Positions 1-11,784 of a stretch of DNA of 64,000 nucleotides are shown piece after piece. The notes under the pieces were generated by a model. It was given only the letters and a program-made list of their open reading frames with translations, was not told where the DNA came from and searched no databases. The stretch spans positions 62,001 to 126,000 of the forward strand of contig JBFWPN010000010.1 of assembly GCA_050249955.1 (NCBI GenBank). Direction: 5' to 3'. Numbering within the stretch: position 1 is the first letter of the stretch; each line of letters opens with the position of its first letter. Made by a program: the position numbers and the translations under genes. Origin of the DNA: CAVVIG01 sp050249955. Its GTDB lineage: Bacteria > Acidobacteriota > Vicinamibacteria > Vicinamibacterales > CAVVIG01.

Positions 1-270
1 CGCGAAGGGGCGAAGCCGGGGCCCTACGAGTCGCTCGCGGCGGCGAAGGCGGCCGGCGCCTCCGCCATCAGCTACGGCCTGTTCCTGAACGCGGTCGTGA
101 ACTTCCTCATCGTGGCCATCGCGCTGTTCATCGTCATCAAGGCGATGAACAGCGCCCGTCAGAAGCAGGCGGAACCCGCGGCCCCACCTGCGCCGCCGGC
201 GCCGAGTGCCGAGGAGAAGCTGCTCGGCGAGATCCGCGACCTGCTGAAGGGGGCCGCAGCCCGCAGTTAA
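1..270 (+). CDS. mscL: MscL mechanosensitive channel, C-terminal part
   Basis: The frame is open from the window edge, so the start lies upstream. The 89 visible residues hold the second membrane helix (around AVVNFLIVAIALFIVIKAMN), an Ala/Pro-rich linker and the cytoplasmic helix EEKLLGEIRDLLK. That order is characteristic of MscL, the large-conductance channel that opens under hypo-osmotic membrane tension and releases solutes. The linker (PAAPPAPPAP) is typical of the variable region before the C-terminal bundle. The stop codon overlaps the stop of the convergent small gene. Confidence 0.93.
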   Translation, partial: REGAKPGPYESLAAAKAAGASAISYGLFLNAVVNFLIVAIALFIVIKAMNSARQKQAEPAAPPAPPAPSAEEKLLGEIRDLLKGAAARS

Positions 271-482
271 CGCGACGAACGATCCGTCAGGTCGGGAGCC
301 GGGTGTACCGGCGTCTGCGGCGCGTCCCTGCCGTCCGGTTCCGGGTCGGTCCCGGGGTGGATGACGTGTGATTCGCGTCCGTGGGCGACGGTGTCCCGGC
401 TGTCGGCCGGAGGATCCCGATCCTCCCCGCCGAGTGGCGACGCCGGACTGTGTGTGAAGATCGGCCGGCTGTCGTTACGCAT
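267..482 (-). CDS. Small hydrophilic hypothetical protein
   Basis: A 71-residue polar protein rich in Asp, Pro, Arg and Ser, of unknown function. I chose the start at 482 because a GGGAG ribosome binding site lies about 8 bases upstream and the ATG overlaps the TAA of the preceding small gene by eight bases (ATGCGTAA), which suggests translational coupling. An in-frame start at 533 would bury it in the upstream gene. Its stop overlaps the mscL stop on the other strand. No domain is recognised, and low complexity makes a chance frame possible. Confidence 0.4.
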   Translation of the reverse strand: MRNDSRPIFTHSPASPLGGEDRDPPADSRDTVAHGRESHVIHPGTDPEPDGRDAPQTPVHPAPDLTDRSSR

Positions 483-687
483 GGCTGGTACTCTCCCTTC
501 GCTCGCCTCGCGGCGGCACCCGAGCCTGCTCATCCTGCTCGTCGTCCAGCGGCCGATTCGTGATGCCGGCGCCGTCCTGCGCGGCTCCGGACGGATCGTC
601 CAGGTTCTGGCGGGAGCCCTCGGCCTGTTCCATGGCAGAGGCGTCCGTCGGCGCGTCGTCCGGTCGATTCCTCGGGGTATCGGGCAT
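475..687 (-). CDS. Small acidic/polar protein with GITNRPLDDEQ motif
   Basis: A 70-residue strongly hydrophilic, probably disordered protein (MPDTPRNRPDDAP...). The central GITNRPLDDEQDEQ followed by VPPRGERR resembles small conserved hypothetical proteins of soil bacteria. That resemblance is from memory and was not searched. A good GGAGG sits 10 bases before the ATG. It is divergent from acnA, with about 90 bases between the two starts, and is followed by the overlapping gene at 267-482. No function can be assigned. Confidence 0.6.
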   Translation of the reverse strand: MPDTPRNRPDDAPTDASAMEQAEGSRQNLDDPSGAAQDGAGITNRPLDDEQDEQARVPPRGERRESTSHA

Positions 688-779
688 GATGCGTCATCCT
701 CCGTGCGGGCTCCTGTCGCAAGCCATATGCCCGGCGGCAGAATCGCTGTGGTACGATGAGCGTTTTCGAGAGGTCACCG

Positions 780-3482
<2,703 letters not shown>

Positions 3483-3557
3483 CCCCTCCGCTTCCACGTC
3501 CCGCAGGGACCGACTGTCGTCCACGATGGTCGGATCCTTGCGGGAATGTGACCTGTC

Positions 3558-4529
3558 ATGTCGCCCTCCCTTCCGGAACTGGCGTCGCGCATCAGGGACA
3601 CGGCGCTCGAACTCGGCTTCGATGCCTGCGGTGTGGCGCCCCCGACCGGCCTGCCCGAGCTCGGGGCGTTCCGGGCGTGGCTTGGCAGCGGCTACGCGGG
3701 AGCCATGCGCTTCCTCGAGACGTCGGCCGAACTCCGTGAGGATGCCCGCGGGGTGCTGCCGTCCGCCCGCAGCGTCATTGTGCTGGCGACGCTCTACAAC
3801 ACCGAACGACCCTTCAGCATCGACGTCACCGACCCAGGGCAGGCGCACGTGGCGCGCTATGCCTGGGGCGACGACTACCACCAGGTGCTCATGCGCCGCA
3901 TGGATCGCCTGATTGCCTGGATGCACGACGTGCACCCGGAGCCGTTCGAGGCCGCGCCGTACGTGGACACCGGGCCCCTGCAGGAGCGCGTGTATGCGCG
4001 CCACGCCGGCATCGGCTGGATTGGCAAGAACTGCTGTGTCATCAACCCCGACCTGGGGTCGTTCATCTTCCTGTCGGAGATCGTCTGCAGCCTGGCGCTG
4101 CCGCCGGACCCGCCGGCCGTCGACCAGTGCGGCGCCTGCACGCTCTGTCTTCACGCCTGTCCAACCGGAGCACTGGTGGCTCCTGGGGTGCTGGACGCCC
4201 GTCGGTGCATCTCCTACCTGACGATCGAGCAGCAGGGAGACATCCCGGCGGAGTACCGGGCGGCCATCGGCACGCGGGTGTACGGCTGTGACATCTGCCA
4301 GGAGGTGTGCCCGTACAACGCGACCGCGCCCGAGAGCACCGACCCGGCCTGGCTCCCCAGGGCTGTCTGGGACCAGCGTCGCGTAAGCGACCTCCTGCAC
4401 ATGCCGGACGCCGTGCTGAAGACGGCGCTGGCCAACAGCGCGATGGTGAGGGCCAGAAAGACGGGGCTGCGGCGCAACTTCGCGGTGGCGGCCGGGAACG
4501 CCGGGCGTCCCGATCCTCTCGCTCGCTGA
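3558..4529 (+). CDS. queG: Epoxyqueuosine reductase QueG
   Basis: Reduces epoxyqueuosine to queuosine in tRNA, the last step of queuosine synthesis, using cobalamin and two [4Fe-4S] clusters. The DUF1730 region at about 15-150 contains YVDTGP with Asp137, the proposed catalytic acid. Ferredoxin-like cysteines follow: 191, 194, 197, 201 (CGACTLCLHACP), 217, and 244, 247, 251 (CDICQEVCP). At 323 residues it is shorter than E. coli QueG and lacks most of the C-terminal HEAT-repeat part, a common variation. The B12 requirement parallels the B12 photoreceptor at 29-30 kb. No other queuosine gene is nearby. Confidence 0.95.
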   Translation: MSPSLPELASRIRDTALELGFDACGVAPPTGLPELGAFRAWLGSGYAGAMRFLETSAELREDARGVLPSARSVIVLATLYNTERPFSIDVTDPGQAHVARYAWGDDYHQVLMRRMDRLIAWMHDVHPEPFEAAPYVDTGPLQERVYARHAGIGWIGKNCCVINPDLGSFIFLSEIVCSLALPPDPPAVDQCGACTLCLHACPTGALVAPGVLDARRCISYLTIEQQGDIPAEYRAAIGTRVYGCDICQEVCPYNATAPESTDPAWLPRAVWDQRRVSDLLHMPDAVLKTALANSAMVRARKTGLRRNFAVAAGNAGRPDPLAR

Positions 4530-4664
4530 CGACAGCCAGGGCTCCGACGACGGGCGGTGCGGGCGAGCGATCGCCAGCCTCAGCGGCGGGAATCGTGACG
4601 GCGGTCCGTGCTCCGAGATTGCGGCCTGTCGTCCTTGGTTGGATACTGGGTGGAGGCTGTCGCG

Positions 4665-5219
4665 ATGAGTTCCCTTGCACCGGCGCTGCTGCTGTCGATG
4701 CCGCAGCTGATGGATCCGAACTTCCATCGGTCCGTGGTCCTGCTGTGCAAGCACAGCGATGAGGGGGCGTTCGGACTCGTCCTCAACCGGCCGCTCGTGA
4801 CCACCGGAACCGTGATGGTCCACCTCGATCCGCCGGTGTCCACCGACCGGGAACTCGACATCTGGGTCGGAGGGCCGGTCGAACCGCAGCGCAGCTGGAT
4901 TCTGGTCAGCGGCGGTCCCGAGCACGCAGAGGTGAGCGGCGCGGCCCAGATTGCCGACGGCATCTACCTGTCGACGTCACCCGTCCTGTTGCGGCGGCTG
5001 CTCGAGCCCGATCCGCCGCGCAATGCCAGGCTGGTCGTCGGCTACTCGGGATGGGGACCCGGGCAGCTCGAGCACGAGCTATCCGAGTCGTCGTGGCTGT
5101 TGAGCGACGTGGACGCCGGCCTGGTGTTCAACACCCCGCCGGACCAGATGTGGGAGCGTGCGATCCGCCGGCTGGGTGCCGACCCCACGAGCCTGACCAT
5201 GTCGCGGGGAATACACTAG
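4665..5219 (+). CDS. YqgE/AlgH family protein
   Basis: A 184-residue soluble protein of the UPF0301 family. Diagnostic stretches are LLLSMPQLMDPNFHRSVVLL at the N-terminus, FGLVLNRPL, and GYSGWGPGQLEHE in the C-terminal half. The molecular function is not established; AlgH affects alginate production in Pseudomonas by an unknown route. The ATG at 4665 is preceded by GGAGG with an eight-base gap, and the upstream ATG at 4608 has no such site. It follows queG after 135 bases. A heptamer repeat begins at its stop codon. Confidence 0.93.
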   Translation: MSSLAPALLLSMPQLMDPNFHRSVVLLCKHSDEGAFGLVLNRPLVTTGTVMVHLDPPVSTDRELDIWVGGPVEPQRSWILVSGGPEHAEVSGAAQIADGIYLSTSPVLLRRLLEPDPPRNARLVVGYSGWGPGQLEHELSESSWLLSDVDAGLVFNTPPDQMWERAIRRLGADPTSLTMSRGIH

Positions 5220-5259
5220 GAACCAGGAACCTGGAGTCAGACGTCAGGAGTCGCGGCTC
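5218..5259. repeat. Heptamer-periodic intergenic repeat, copy A
   Basis: Six heptamers in exact phase, starting with AGGAACC twice and then variants such as TGGAGTC and AGGAGTC. The array fills the gap between the convergent algH-like and fmdB-like genes. It shares period and consensus with copies at 7165, 21456, 48161 and 52839. Confidence 0.8.
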
Positions 5260-5264
5260 CACGC

Positions 5265-5498
5265 TCAGTTCATCGAGCAGGCGCCAGGACCGCGCGGGTC
5301 GCCGCACATGCCGCAGGGACTGGCTGCCGGACCGTCGAAGCGCGGCGTGGCGGACGAGCCGGCATTGACCGCGAATGCCGAGAACTGCTTCTCCAGTTCG
5401 GTGCTGGAGCATGACGGGCAGGCGGGCGCCTGGTCGGCGCGGGTGAGGTACTCGAAGTGCCGCCCGCACGAGCGGCACGCATACTCATAGAGAGGCAT
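5265..5498 (-). CDS. FmdB family zinc-ribbon protein
   Basis: A 77-residue protein starting MPLYEYACRSCGRHFEYL, the hallmark of FmdB/CxxC_CxxC_SSSS regulatory proteins. Two CxxC pairs (CRSC and CPSC, followed by SSTELEKQFS) form a zinc ribbon. A C-terminal SPCGMCGDPRGPGAC adds more cysteines, as is common in the family. FmdB was proposed as a regulator of the formamidase operon, but most members have no assigned role. The start at 5498 is fixed by the MPLYEY motif even though no clear ribosome binding site precedes it. An 11-base palindrome, ACAATGATTGT (5499-5509), abuts the start codon. Confidence 0.85.
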   Translation of the reverse strand: MPLYEYACRSCGRHFEYLTRADQAPACPSCSSTELEKQFSAFAVNAGSSATPRFDGPAASPCGMCGDPRGPGACSMN

Positions 5499-5542
5499 AC
5501 AATGATTGTGCACCAGGACGTGGTGTCCTGGTGAGGTCACCG

Positions 5543-7153
5543 GTGCCGTTCCGTTCCCCGCTCCTGATGCCGACCACGTGGAAGGCCGGCCTGGCCGCTG
5601 TATTCGCCGCGGTGCTCACCGGCGCCTGCGTACGCGTGCCGGCGCCCGTGGTCCCCAAGGCCCCTGCGCCGCCGCCCGACCGGCGTGAGCAGCTGTTCAC
5701 GGCGGACGAGATGTTCCGCCGCGGCTGCTACAACTGCCTCGAGGACGCCCTCGCCCGCTACGAAGCGCTGCAGGCCGACCCGGTTGTCGGCAGCCGGTCT
5801 CGCGACCAGGCGGTCCGCACGGCGCTCATCCTCGCCATCCGGGAGAACGAGCTCGGGCTCAGCCCTGGCGGCTACATCGAGCGGGCACGCCAGCTGATGG
5901 GACCGGTCGCCACCGCCTCTCCCGAGCTGCCTGGCCTGGTGGAGATTGCGGAGGTCATCGCCACGGGGCCAACCGGCTTCACGAGGACCGCCAACACCGA
6001 CTCGCAGCTCGCGTCCATGCTGACCATGACGCGCAGCCAGGAGCAGTGGGCGTCGGTGCTGCGCCTCCTGATGCCTCAGGACCTCACCGCGTCGTACCTC
6101 TGGCTCACGCTCGCCTGCGGCCCGAACGGCTCACGGTTCCCCGATCACGAGAAGCGGGACGAACTGCTCCGGACACAGGCCGTCATTCCGTTGTTCGCGT
6201 ACAAGCTGTCGACCGCCTGCGGCCTCACGGCCTCCGAGCCGCTCGAGGCGATGCTGGCCATCGAGCCCCGCTTTGCCGAACTGCACTACTACCTCGGGCT
6301 GTTCGCGCTCGGTGGGCAGACCGGCCGCCCGCCCGACCTGGAGGTCGCCGATACCCGCTTCCGTGCCGCGTACGAGTGGCGACGCGCCTGGCCCACCCTC
6401 ACGCTCGCGATTGCGAACGTGGCGATGTCGGCCGAGGATTTCCCGCGCGCCCTCGAGTTCTACGACCGCACGCGGCAGCTGTCCACCGACGACCCGGAGG
6501 CCCTGGTCGGCACCGTCCGTGCGCTGACCTACTCCAACCGTCACGTGGAGGCCATCGCCGCCGCCGACCGGCTCATTGCCACCGGGCGCAACGTGGGCGA
6601 GGCCCACTACTGGCGGGCAATGAACTTCACGCGGATGAAGGACGATGCCCAGGCGTGGGTGGCGATCGAGGAGGCGGCACGATCGCTCAGCAACTTCGAC
6701 GTGCCGAAGCTCGCGGGCATCATCGCCATCAACCGCCGCGACTGGCCCACCGCGCGCCAGCGCCTCGAGATGGCCCTCACACGATTCCGGGGCGACTGCG
6801 AGACGTCCTACTACCTGCAGGCGGTGCTGGCCGAGCAGCGCGACTGGGACGCGACCGCCCGCGTGGCATCGGACGCCGGCACCTGCTTCGACCGCGACGA
6901 GGCGATCCTCCAGCAGGAGCTGGCCACCGTCCGCGCCGCGCAGATGGCCGCCGATCGGCGTGCGCGCCTCATCGCGCGGCGCGAGGCGCGGCTCGTCACC
7001 AACGCACGGATGCGCGCCACGGTCTGGTTCAACGCCGCTGCCGCCAACTTCAACCTGTCACGCACCGACGAAGCCCGCCGGTTTGCGGAGAAAGTCGCCG
7101 ACGATACCTTCTACGGCGATCGCGCGCGCAGCCTCCTCGAACGGCTCAAGTGA
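5543..7153 (+). CDS. TPR-repeat lipoprotein
   Basis: About 536 residues. A lipoprotein signal ends at the lipobox LTGAC, followed by a Pro-rich spacer (PAPVVPKAPAPPP). The remainder is helical with several tetratricopeptide-like repeats in the second half (for example the FPRALEFYDRTRQLSTDDPE and VEAIAAADRLIATGRNVGEA regions). It probably acts as a scaffold on the inner face of the outer membrane or in the periplasm; the partner is unknown. I chose GTG 5543 because GTGAGG lies six bases before it; GTG 5531 and ATG 5567 are alternatives. It is divergent from the fmdB-like gene. Confidence 0.8.
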   Translation: MPFRSPLLMPTTWKAGLAAVFAAVLTGACVRVPAPVVPKAPAPPPDRREQLFTADEMFRRGCYNCLEDALARYEALQADPVVGSRSRDQAVRTALILAIRENELGLSPGGYIERARQLMGPVATASPELPGLVEIAEVIATGPTGFTRTANTDSQLASMLTMTRSQEQWASVLRLLMPQDLTASYLWLTLACGPNGSRFPDHEKRDELLRTQAVIPLFAYKLSTACGLTASEPLEAMLAIEPRFAELHYYLGLFALGGQTGRPPDLEVADTRFRAAYEWRRAWPTLTLAIANVAMSAEDFPRALEFYDRTRQLSTDDPEALVGTVRALTYSNRHVEAIAAADRLIATGRNVGEAHYWRAMNFTRMKDDAQAWVAIEEAARSLSNFDVPKLAGIIAINRRDWPTARQRLEMALTRFRGDCETSYYLQAVLAEQRDWDATARVASDAGTCFDRDEAILQQELATVRAAQMAADRRARLIARREARLVTNARMRATVWFNAAAANFNLSRTDEARRFAEKVADDTFYGDRARSLLERLK

Positions 7154-7164
7154 ACGCGGCCTCT

Positions 7165-7234
7165 CAGATTGCAGATGTCAGATTGCCGATCGCTGATGCA
7201 TCCAATCTGAAATGATCAATCGGAAATCTGCAAT
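7165..7234. repeat. Heptamer-periodic repeat, copy B, with inverted halves
   Basis: Ten heptamers in unbroken phase. The first five are of the CAGATTG type (7165-7199). The last five are of the inverted CTGAAAT/CTGCAAT type (7200-7234), so the element can fold into an imperfect hairpin. It lies between the TPR gene and typA, and its end is about 10 bases from the typA start. It is clearly AT-richer than the flanking genes. Confidence 0.85.
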
Positions 7235-7243
7235 ACTGGAAGG

Positions 7244-9064
<1,821 letters not shown>

Positions 9065-9091
9065 GCGCGGCAGGGCTGCTAGGATCACCTC

Positions 9092-9916
9092 ATGCTCGGA
9101 CGAAAAACGTCGGGTTCGGTCGTCTGTCCGTCGTGCGGGTCCCTCGTGGGCGTGAACGACGACCGGTGCTACACCTGCGGGCGCGTGAAGCCGGGCATGT
9201 GGGGATTCGCCCCCCTGGTCAGGCAGTTCGGCAGCGACCTCGGGCTGGTGCCGCTCGTGATCGCCGGCTGCTCGATCATGTTCCTCGCCTCCATCCTGCT
9301 GACTGCCCGCGTGCGCGGCGGCAACCCGATGAGCGGGCTCCTGTCACTCGACTTCACGGCGCTGTTCATCCTCGGCGCCAGCGGCAGCGGTCCCGTATTC
9401 GGCTACGGCCGGTGGTGGACCATCCTCAGTGCCACCTGGCTGCATGGCGGCCTGCTGCACCTGCTGATGAACATGATGTCGGTCCGCAACCTCGGTCCCG
9501 GTACGGCAGAGATCATGGGGCCCGCACGTACGATCGTGATCTACGTCGTCTCGGGTGCGTGCGGGTTCCTGCTGAGCGCCTTCATGGGATCGACGCTCAC
9601 GGTCGGCGCCTCCGCCGCCATCTGCGGGCTCATCGGGGCCCTCGTGCACTACGGGCGGAAGAGTGGCAGCAGCGCCATCTACAACCAGGCCATCCAGTGG
9701 GCCATTGCCATCCTCGCCTTCGGCTTCCTCTTCCCCGGCATCGACAACTGGGCGCACGCCGGAGGCTTCGCGGGCGGCTACGTCGTGTCGGCGCTGCTGA
9801 ACCCCCTGTCGCGCGAGCGGGGCGATCACATGCTCATGGCGGTCGTCTGCCTCGTCGCAAGCGTCGCGTCCATCGTCTACGCCATCATCGACAGCTGGAC
9901 CCTGATCGTCGGGTGA
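9092..9916 (+). CDS. Rhomboid-family intramembrane serine protease with N-terminal zinc ribbon
   Basis: 274 residues. The N-terminus has a four-cysteine zinc ribbon (Cys12, 15, 26, 29). About six membrane helices follow. Rhomboid motifs are visible: WLHGGLLHLLMNM with His123 and Asn127, the catalytic Ser174 in VGASAAICGL, and the catalytic His222 in NWAHAGGFAGG. Rhomboids cleave helices within the membrane; the substrate is unknown. The zinc ribbon should face the cytoplasm and may recruit substrate or a partner. It starts 28 bases after typA. Confidence 0.92.
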   Translation: MLGRKTSGSVVCPSCGSLVGVNDDRCYTCGRVKPGMWGFAPLVRQFGSDLGLVPLVIAGCSIMFLASILLTARVRGGNPMSGLLSLDFTALFILGASGSGPVFGYGRWWTILSATWLHGGLLHLLMNMMSVRNLGPGTAEIMGPARTIVIYVVSGACGFLLSAFMGSTLTVGASAAICGLIGALVHYGRKSGSSAIYNQAIQWAIAILAFGFLFPGIDNWAHAGGFAGGYVVSALLNPLSRERGDHMLMAVVCLVASVASIVYAIIDSWTLIVG

Positions 9917-9938
9917 CCGTGGCACCCTGATTGCGATG

Positions 9939-9957
9939 TCCTCCCGTGAATGGAGGA
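9939..9957 (+). promoter_or_regulatory. Hairpin covering the ribosome binding site of the DUF4142 gene
   Basis: TCCTCC (9939-9944) pairs perfectly with GGAGGA (9952-9957) across a seven-base loop. The 3' arm is part of the strong GGAGGAGG ribosome binding site of the gene starting at 9967. Folding would hide this site, so translation could depend on temperature or on a factor. A purine/pyrimidine-rich chance match is the alternative. Confidence 0.4.
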
Positions 9958-9966
9958 GGTCATCAC

Positions 9967-10284
9967 ATGAAGAAGGTCATCATCTGCGGAACCGCCGTGC
10001 TCGCGCTCGGCGCGGCTCCGGCCATCGCCCAGCAGCCGGGCAGCCAGCAGGCCGGCTCGAGCCAGGCCAATCCCGCACACCAGTTCGTGATGGAAGCGGC
10101 CATGGGCGGCATGGCGGAAGTGGAACTGGGCAAGCTCGCCACCGCGAAGGCCCAGAGCCAGGAGGTGAAGCAGTTCGCCCAACGCATGGTCACCGACCAC
10201 GGCAAGGCCAACGAGGAGTTGAAGTCGCTTGCGCAGCGCAAGAACATCGCGCTGCCCACCGACAGCGGCACCAGCACTGCGTAG
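9967..10284 (+). CDS. DUF4142 exported protein, 3'-truncated
   Basis: 105 residues. A signal peptide (KKVIICGTAVLALGAAPAIAQ) is followed by the first half of a DUF4142 (ferritin-like helical bundle) domain: FVMEAAMGGMAEVELGKLA, then VKQFAQRMVTDHGKANEELK. Full-length family members run about 150 residues or more and continue with further helices after the LPTD-type turn. Here the frame stops ten residues after ALPTD, exactly where the opposite strand becomes the broken eRF1-like gene. I therefore read it as truncated by a deletion or an assembly junction. The ATG has a strong GGAGGAGG site. Confidence 0.75.
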   Translation: MKKVIICGTAVLALGAAPAIAQQPGSQQAGSSQANPAHQFVMEAAMGGMAEVELGKLATAKAQSQEVKQFAQRMVTDHGKANEELKSLAQRKNIALPTDSGTSTA

Positions 10285-10679
10285 CGAGGGTAGTCGTCGG
10301 CCAGGCGCGCGAGGGGGTACAGGTGCGGTTCGGGCGAGATGAACAGCCGGTTCTCGGTCACCGGCGCGGCGAGCTGGATGGCCTCGAAGAGCCGTGCGGC
10401 TGAGCACGCGAAGATCGCGATGCCGTTGGCCGATCGATCGATCGTCTGGAGGTACTCGGCGATGCGGGCGTGATCCTGCTCCAGGCTCTGGCGCTCGGGT
10501 GCCTCGGCAGGGTAGGTGCGCAGGCGGTCCGCGAGTTCCACGCGGAGGAACGTGTCGAAGTGATCGCGCCCGTGCTGGTTGGGCTGCGCGTTGAGGTAGA
10601 GGCTGAGGACCGGGAAGGGGCCGCCATCGAAGGCCGCAAGCCGGTCCAGGTGTGCGGTGAGCTGGTCAGTCCTGGGCAT
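10269..10679 (-). pseudogene. eRF1/Vms1-like release-factor-family protein, N-terminal fragment
   Basis: About 137 residues from MPRTDQLTAHLDRLAAFDGG to PRYAVLV look like the N-terminal region of bacterial archaeo-eukaryotic-release-factor family proteins (related to Vms1 and eRF1 domain 2). Typical stretches are VLSLYLNAQPNQHGRDHF, GIAIFACS and PEPHLYPLARLADDYPRYAV. Homology then ends abruptly at about 10269. The frame continues only through the antisense of the DUF4142 gene. More than half of the protein is missing, so it is probably inactive. It lies downstream of the DsbA-fusion gene on the same strand. Confidence 0.7.
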
Positions 10680-10683
10680 GGGC

Positions 10684-10702
10684 CGCGAGTTCGCAACTCG
10701 CG
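10684..10702 (-). terminator. Hairpin after the DsbA-fusion gene
   Basis: CGCGAGTT and AACTCGCG form a perfect 8-bp stem with a three-base loop, between the stop of the thioredoxin-fold gene and the start of the eRF1-like fragment. There is no clear U-tract, so it could be a transcript-end stabiliser rather than an intrinsic terminator. Confidence 0.45.
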
Positions 10703-10716
10703 TGCCCGGCTTGCGA

Positions 10717-11778
10717 TTACCTTGCGCGGGCCAGTTCCTCGTCGATGACCCGCTTGAACGACTCGAACGGCTGAGCGCCCTCGATGGCGCGGCCGTTGAT
10801 GAAGAACGCCGGTGTGCCCGTGACACCCACCGCCTCGCCGTCCGCCATGTCCTTGTCCACGCCAGCCTTCTGCTGATGGGTGTCGAGGCACGTGTTGAAC
10901 CGCGCCGCGTCGAGCCCGAGTGCCACGGCGTGCGCCTTCAGGTCGGCGTCCGCGAGCTTCGACGGATTGGCCCAGAGGCGATCGTGGTACTCCCAGAACT
11001 TGCCCTGTGCCTCCGCGCAGGCTGACGCCTCGGCCGCGGGCCTGGCGCTCGGGTGGTTCGGGAGCGGATAGTGCCGGTAGACGAACTTGATCTTGTCGCC
11101 GTAGGTCTTCAGGACCTGTTCGACCGTCGGGTGCGCGCGCAGGCAGAAGGGGCACTGGAAGTCGGAGAACTCGATCAGTTCGATGGGGGCCGATGCCGGC
11201 CCGCGAACGGGCCGTCCGCCAGCGCTCACCTCGAACCGCGGTGGCTCGAGCATGATGCTGATCGTGGTCTTCTCCTTCAGGGCCTCGATGAGCGTGGTGC
11301 GCGCCGCATCCATCCGCTGCTCGATGAGCAGGTTCCTGATGGGGGCGCGGACCTGGTCGAGCGTGGCACCGTTCACCCGCTGCGGATTGGCCTGGTACCA
11401 GGCCGTGACCTCGGCTTCGGTCGGGGCCGGTGCCTTGGCGGCAATCTCCCGCTCGACGAGGGTGGGGCGGTCGATGCCCCGGCGTCGCGCCTCCTCGTCC
11501 AGCAGCTTGTTGGCGACGATCTCCTCGATGGTGGCGCGCCGCGCCATGTAGAGCGCCTGCACCAGCTTGGCACTGCCGAAGGAGGTGACCGGTTCCTGCA
11601 ACGCCCGGACGTCGACCTCCTCCAGGGTGATCGGCGTGTCGCCGACCCGGGCCACCACTTCGGATTGCGCGGGCTGCTTCGTTGCGGCGGAGCCCTGCTC
11701 GGCATTGGTGGAGGAGCAGGCCGTCAGCAGCATGGCGCCGATGGCGGCGACGGCTCGGGTCAGGTGCAATGCGTTCAT
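10717..11778 (-). CDS. Lipoprotein: SurA-like N-terminal region fused to a DsbA-type thioredoxin domain
   Basis: 353 residues with a lipobox (LLTAC, Cys21). Residues 40-175 resemble the helical chaperone region of SurA/PpiC-type proteins (GDTPITLEEVD, then NKLLDEEARRRGID), but no complete parvulin domain follows. Residues 185-353 form a DsbA-like thioredoxin fold with the active site Cys209-Pro-Phe-Cys212 and the cis-Pro loop GVTGTPAFFING. It likely oxidises or isomerises disulfides of envelope proteins while the N-terminal part holds the client. It begins six bases after the M28 peptidase gene, so the two are co-transcribed. Confidence 0.88.
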   Translation of the reverse strand: MNALHLTRAVAAIGAMLLTACSSTNAEQGSAATKQPAQSEVVARVGDTPITLEEVDVRALQEPVTSFGSAKLVQALYMARRATIEEIVANKLLDEEARRRGIDRPTLVEREIAAKAPAPTEAEVTAWYQANPQRVNGATLDQVRAPIRNLLIEQRMDAARTTLIEALKEKTTISIMLEPPRFEVSAGGRPVRGPASAPIELIEFSDFQCPFCLRAHPTVEQVLKTYGDKIKFVYRHYPLPNHPSARPAAEASACAEAQGKFWEYHDRLWANPSKLADADLKAHAVALGLDAARFNTCLDTHQQKAGVDKDMADGEAVGVTGTPAFFINGRAIEGAQPFESFKRVIDEELARAR

Positions 11779-11784
11779 GTGGCT

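Noticed and set aside
5499..5509. ACAATGATTGT palindrome next to the fmdB-like start, considered as an operator
   Set aside because: Only 11 bases, odd-length, no second copy in the window; insufficient to call a regulatory site.
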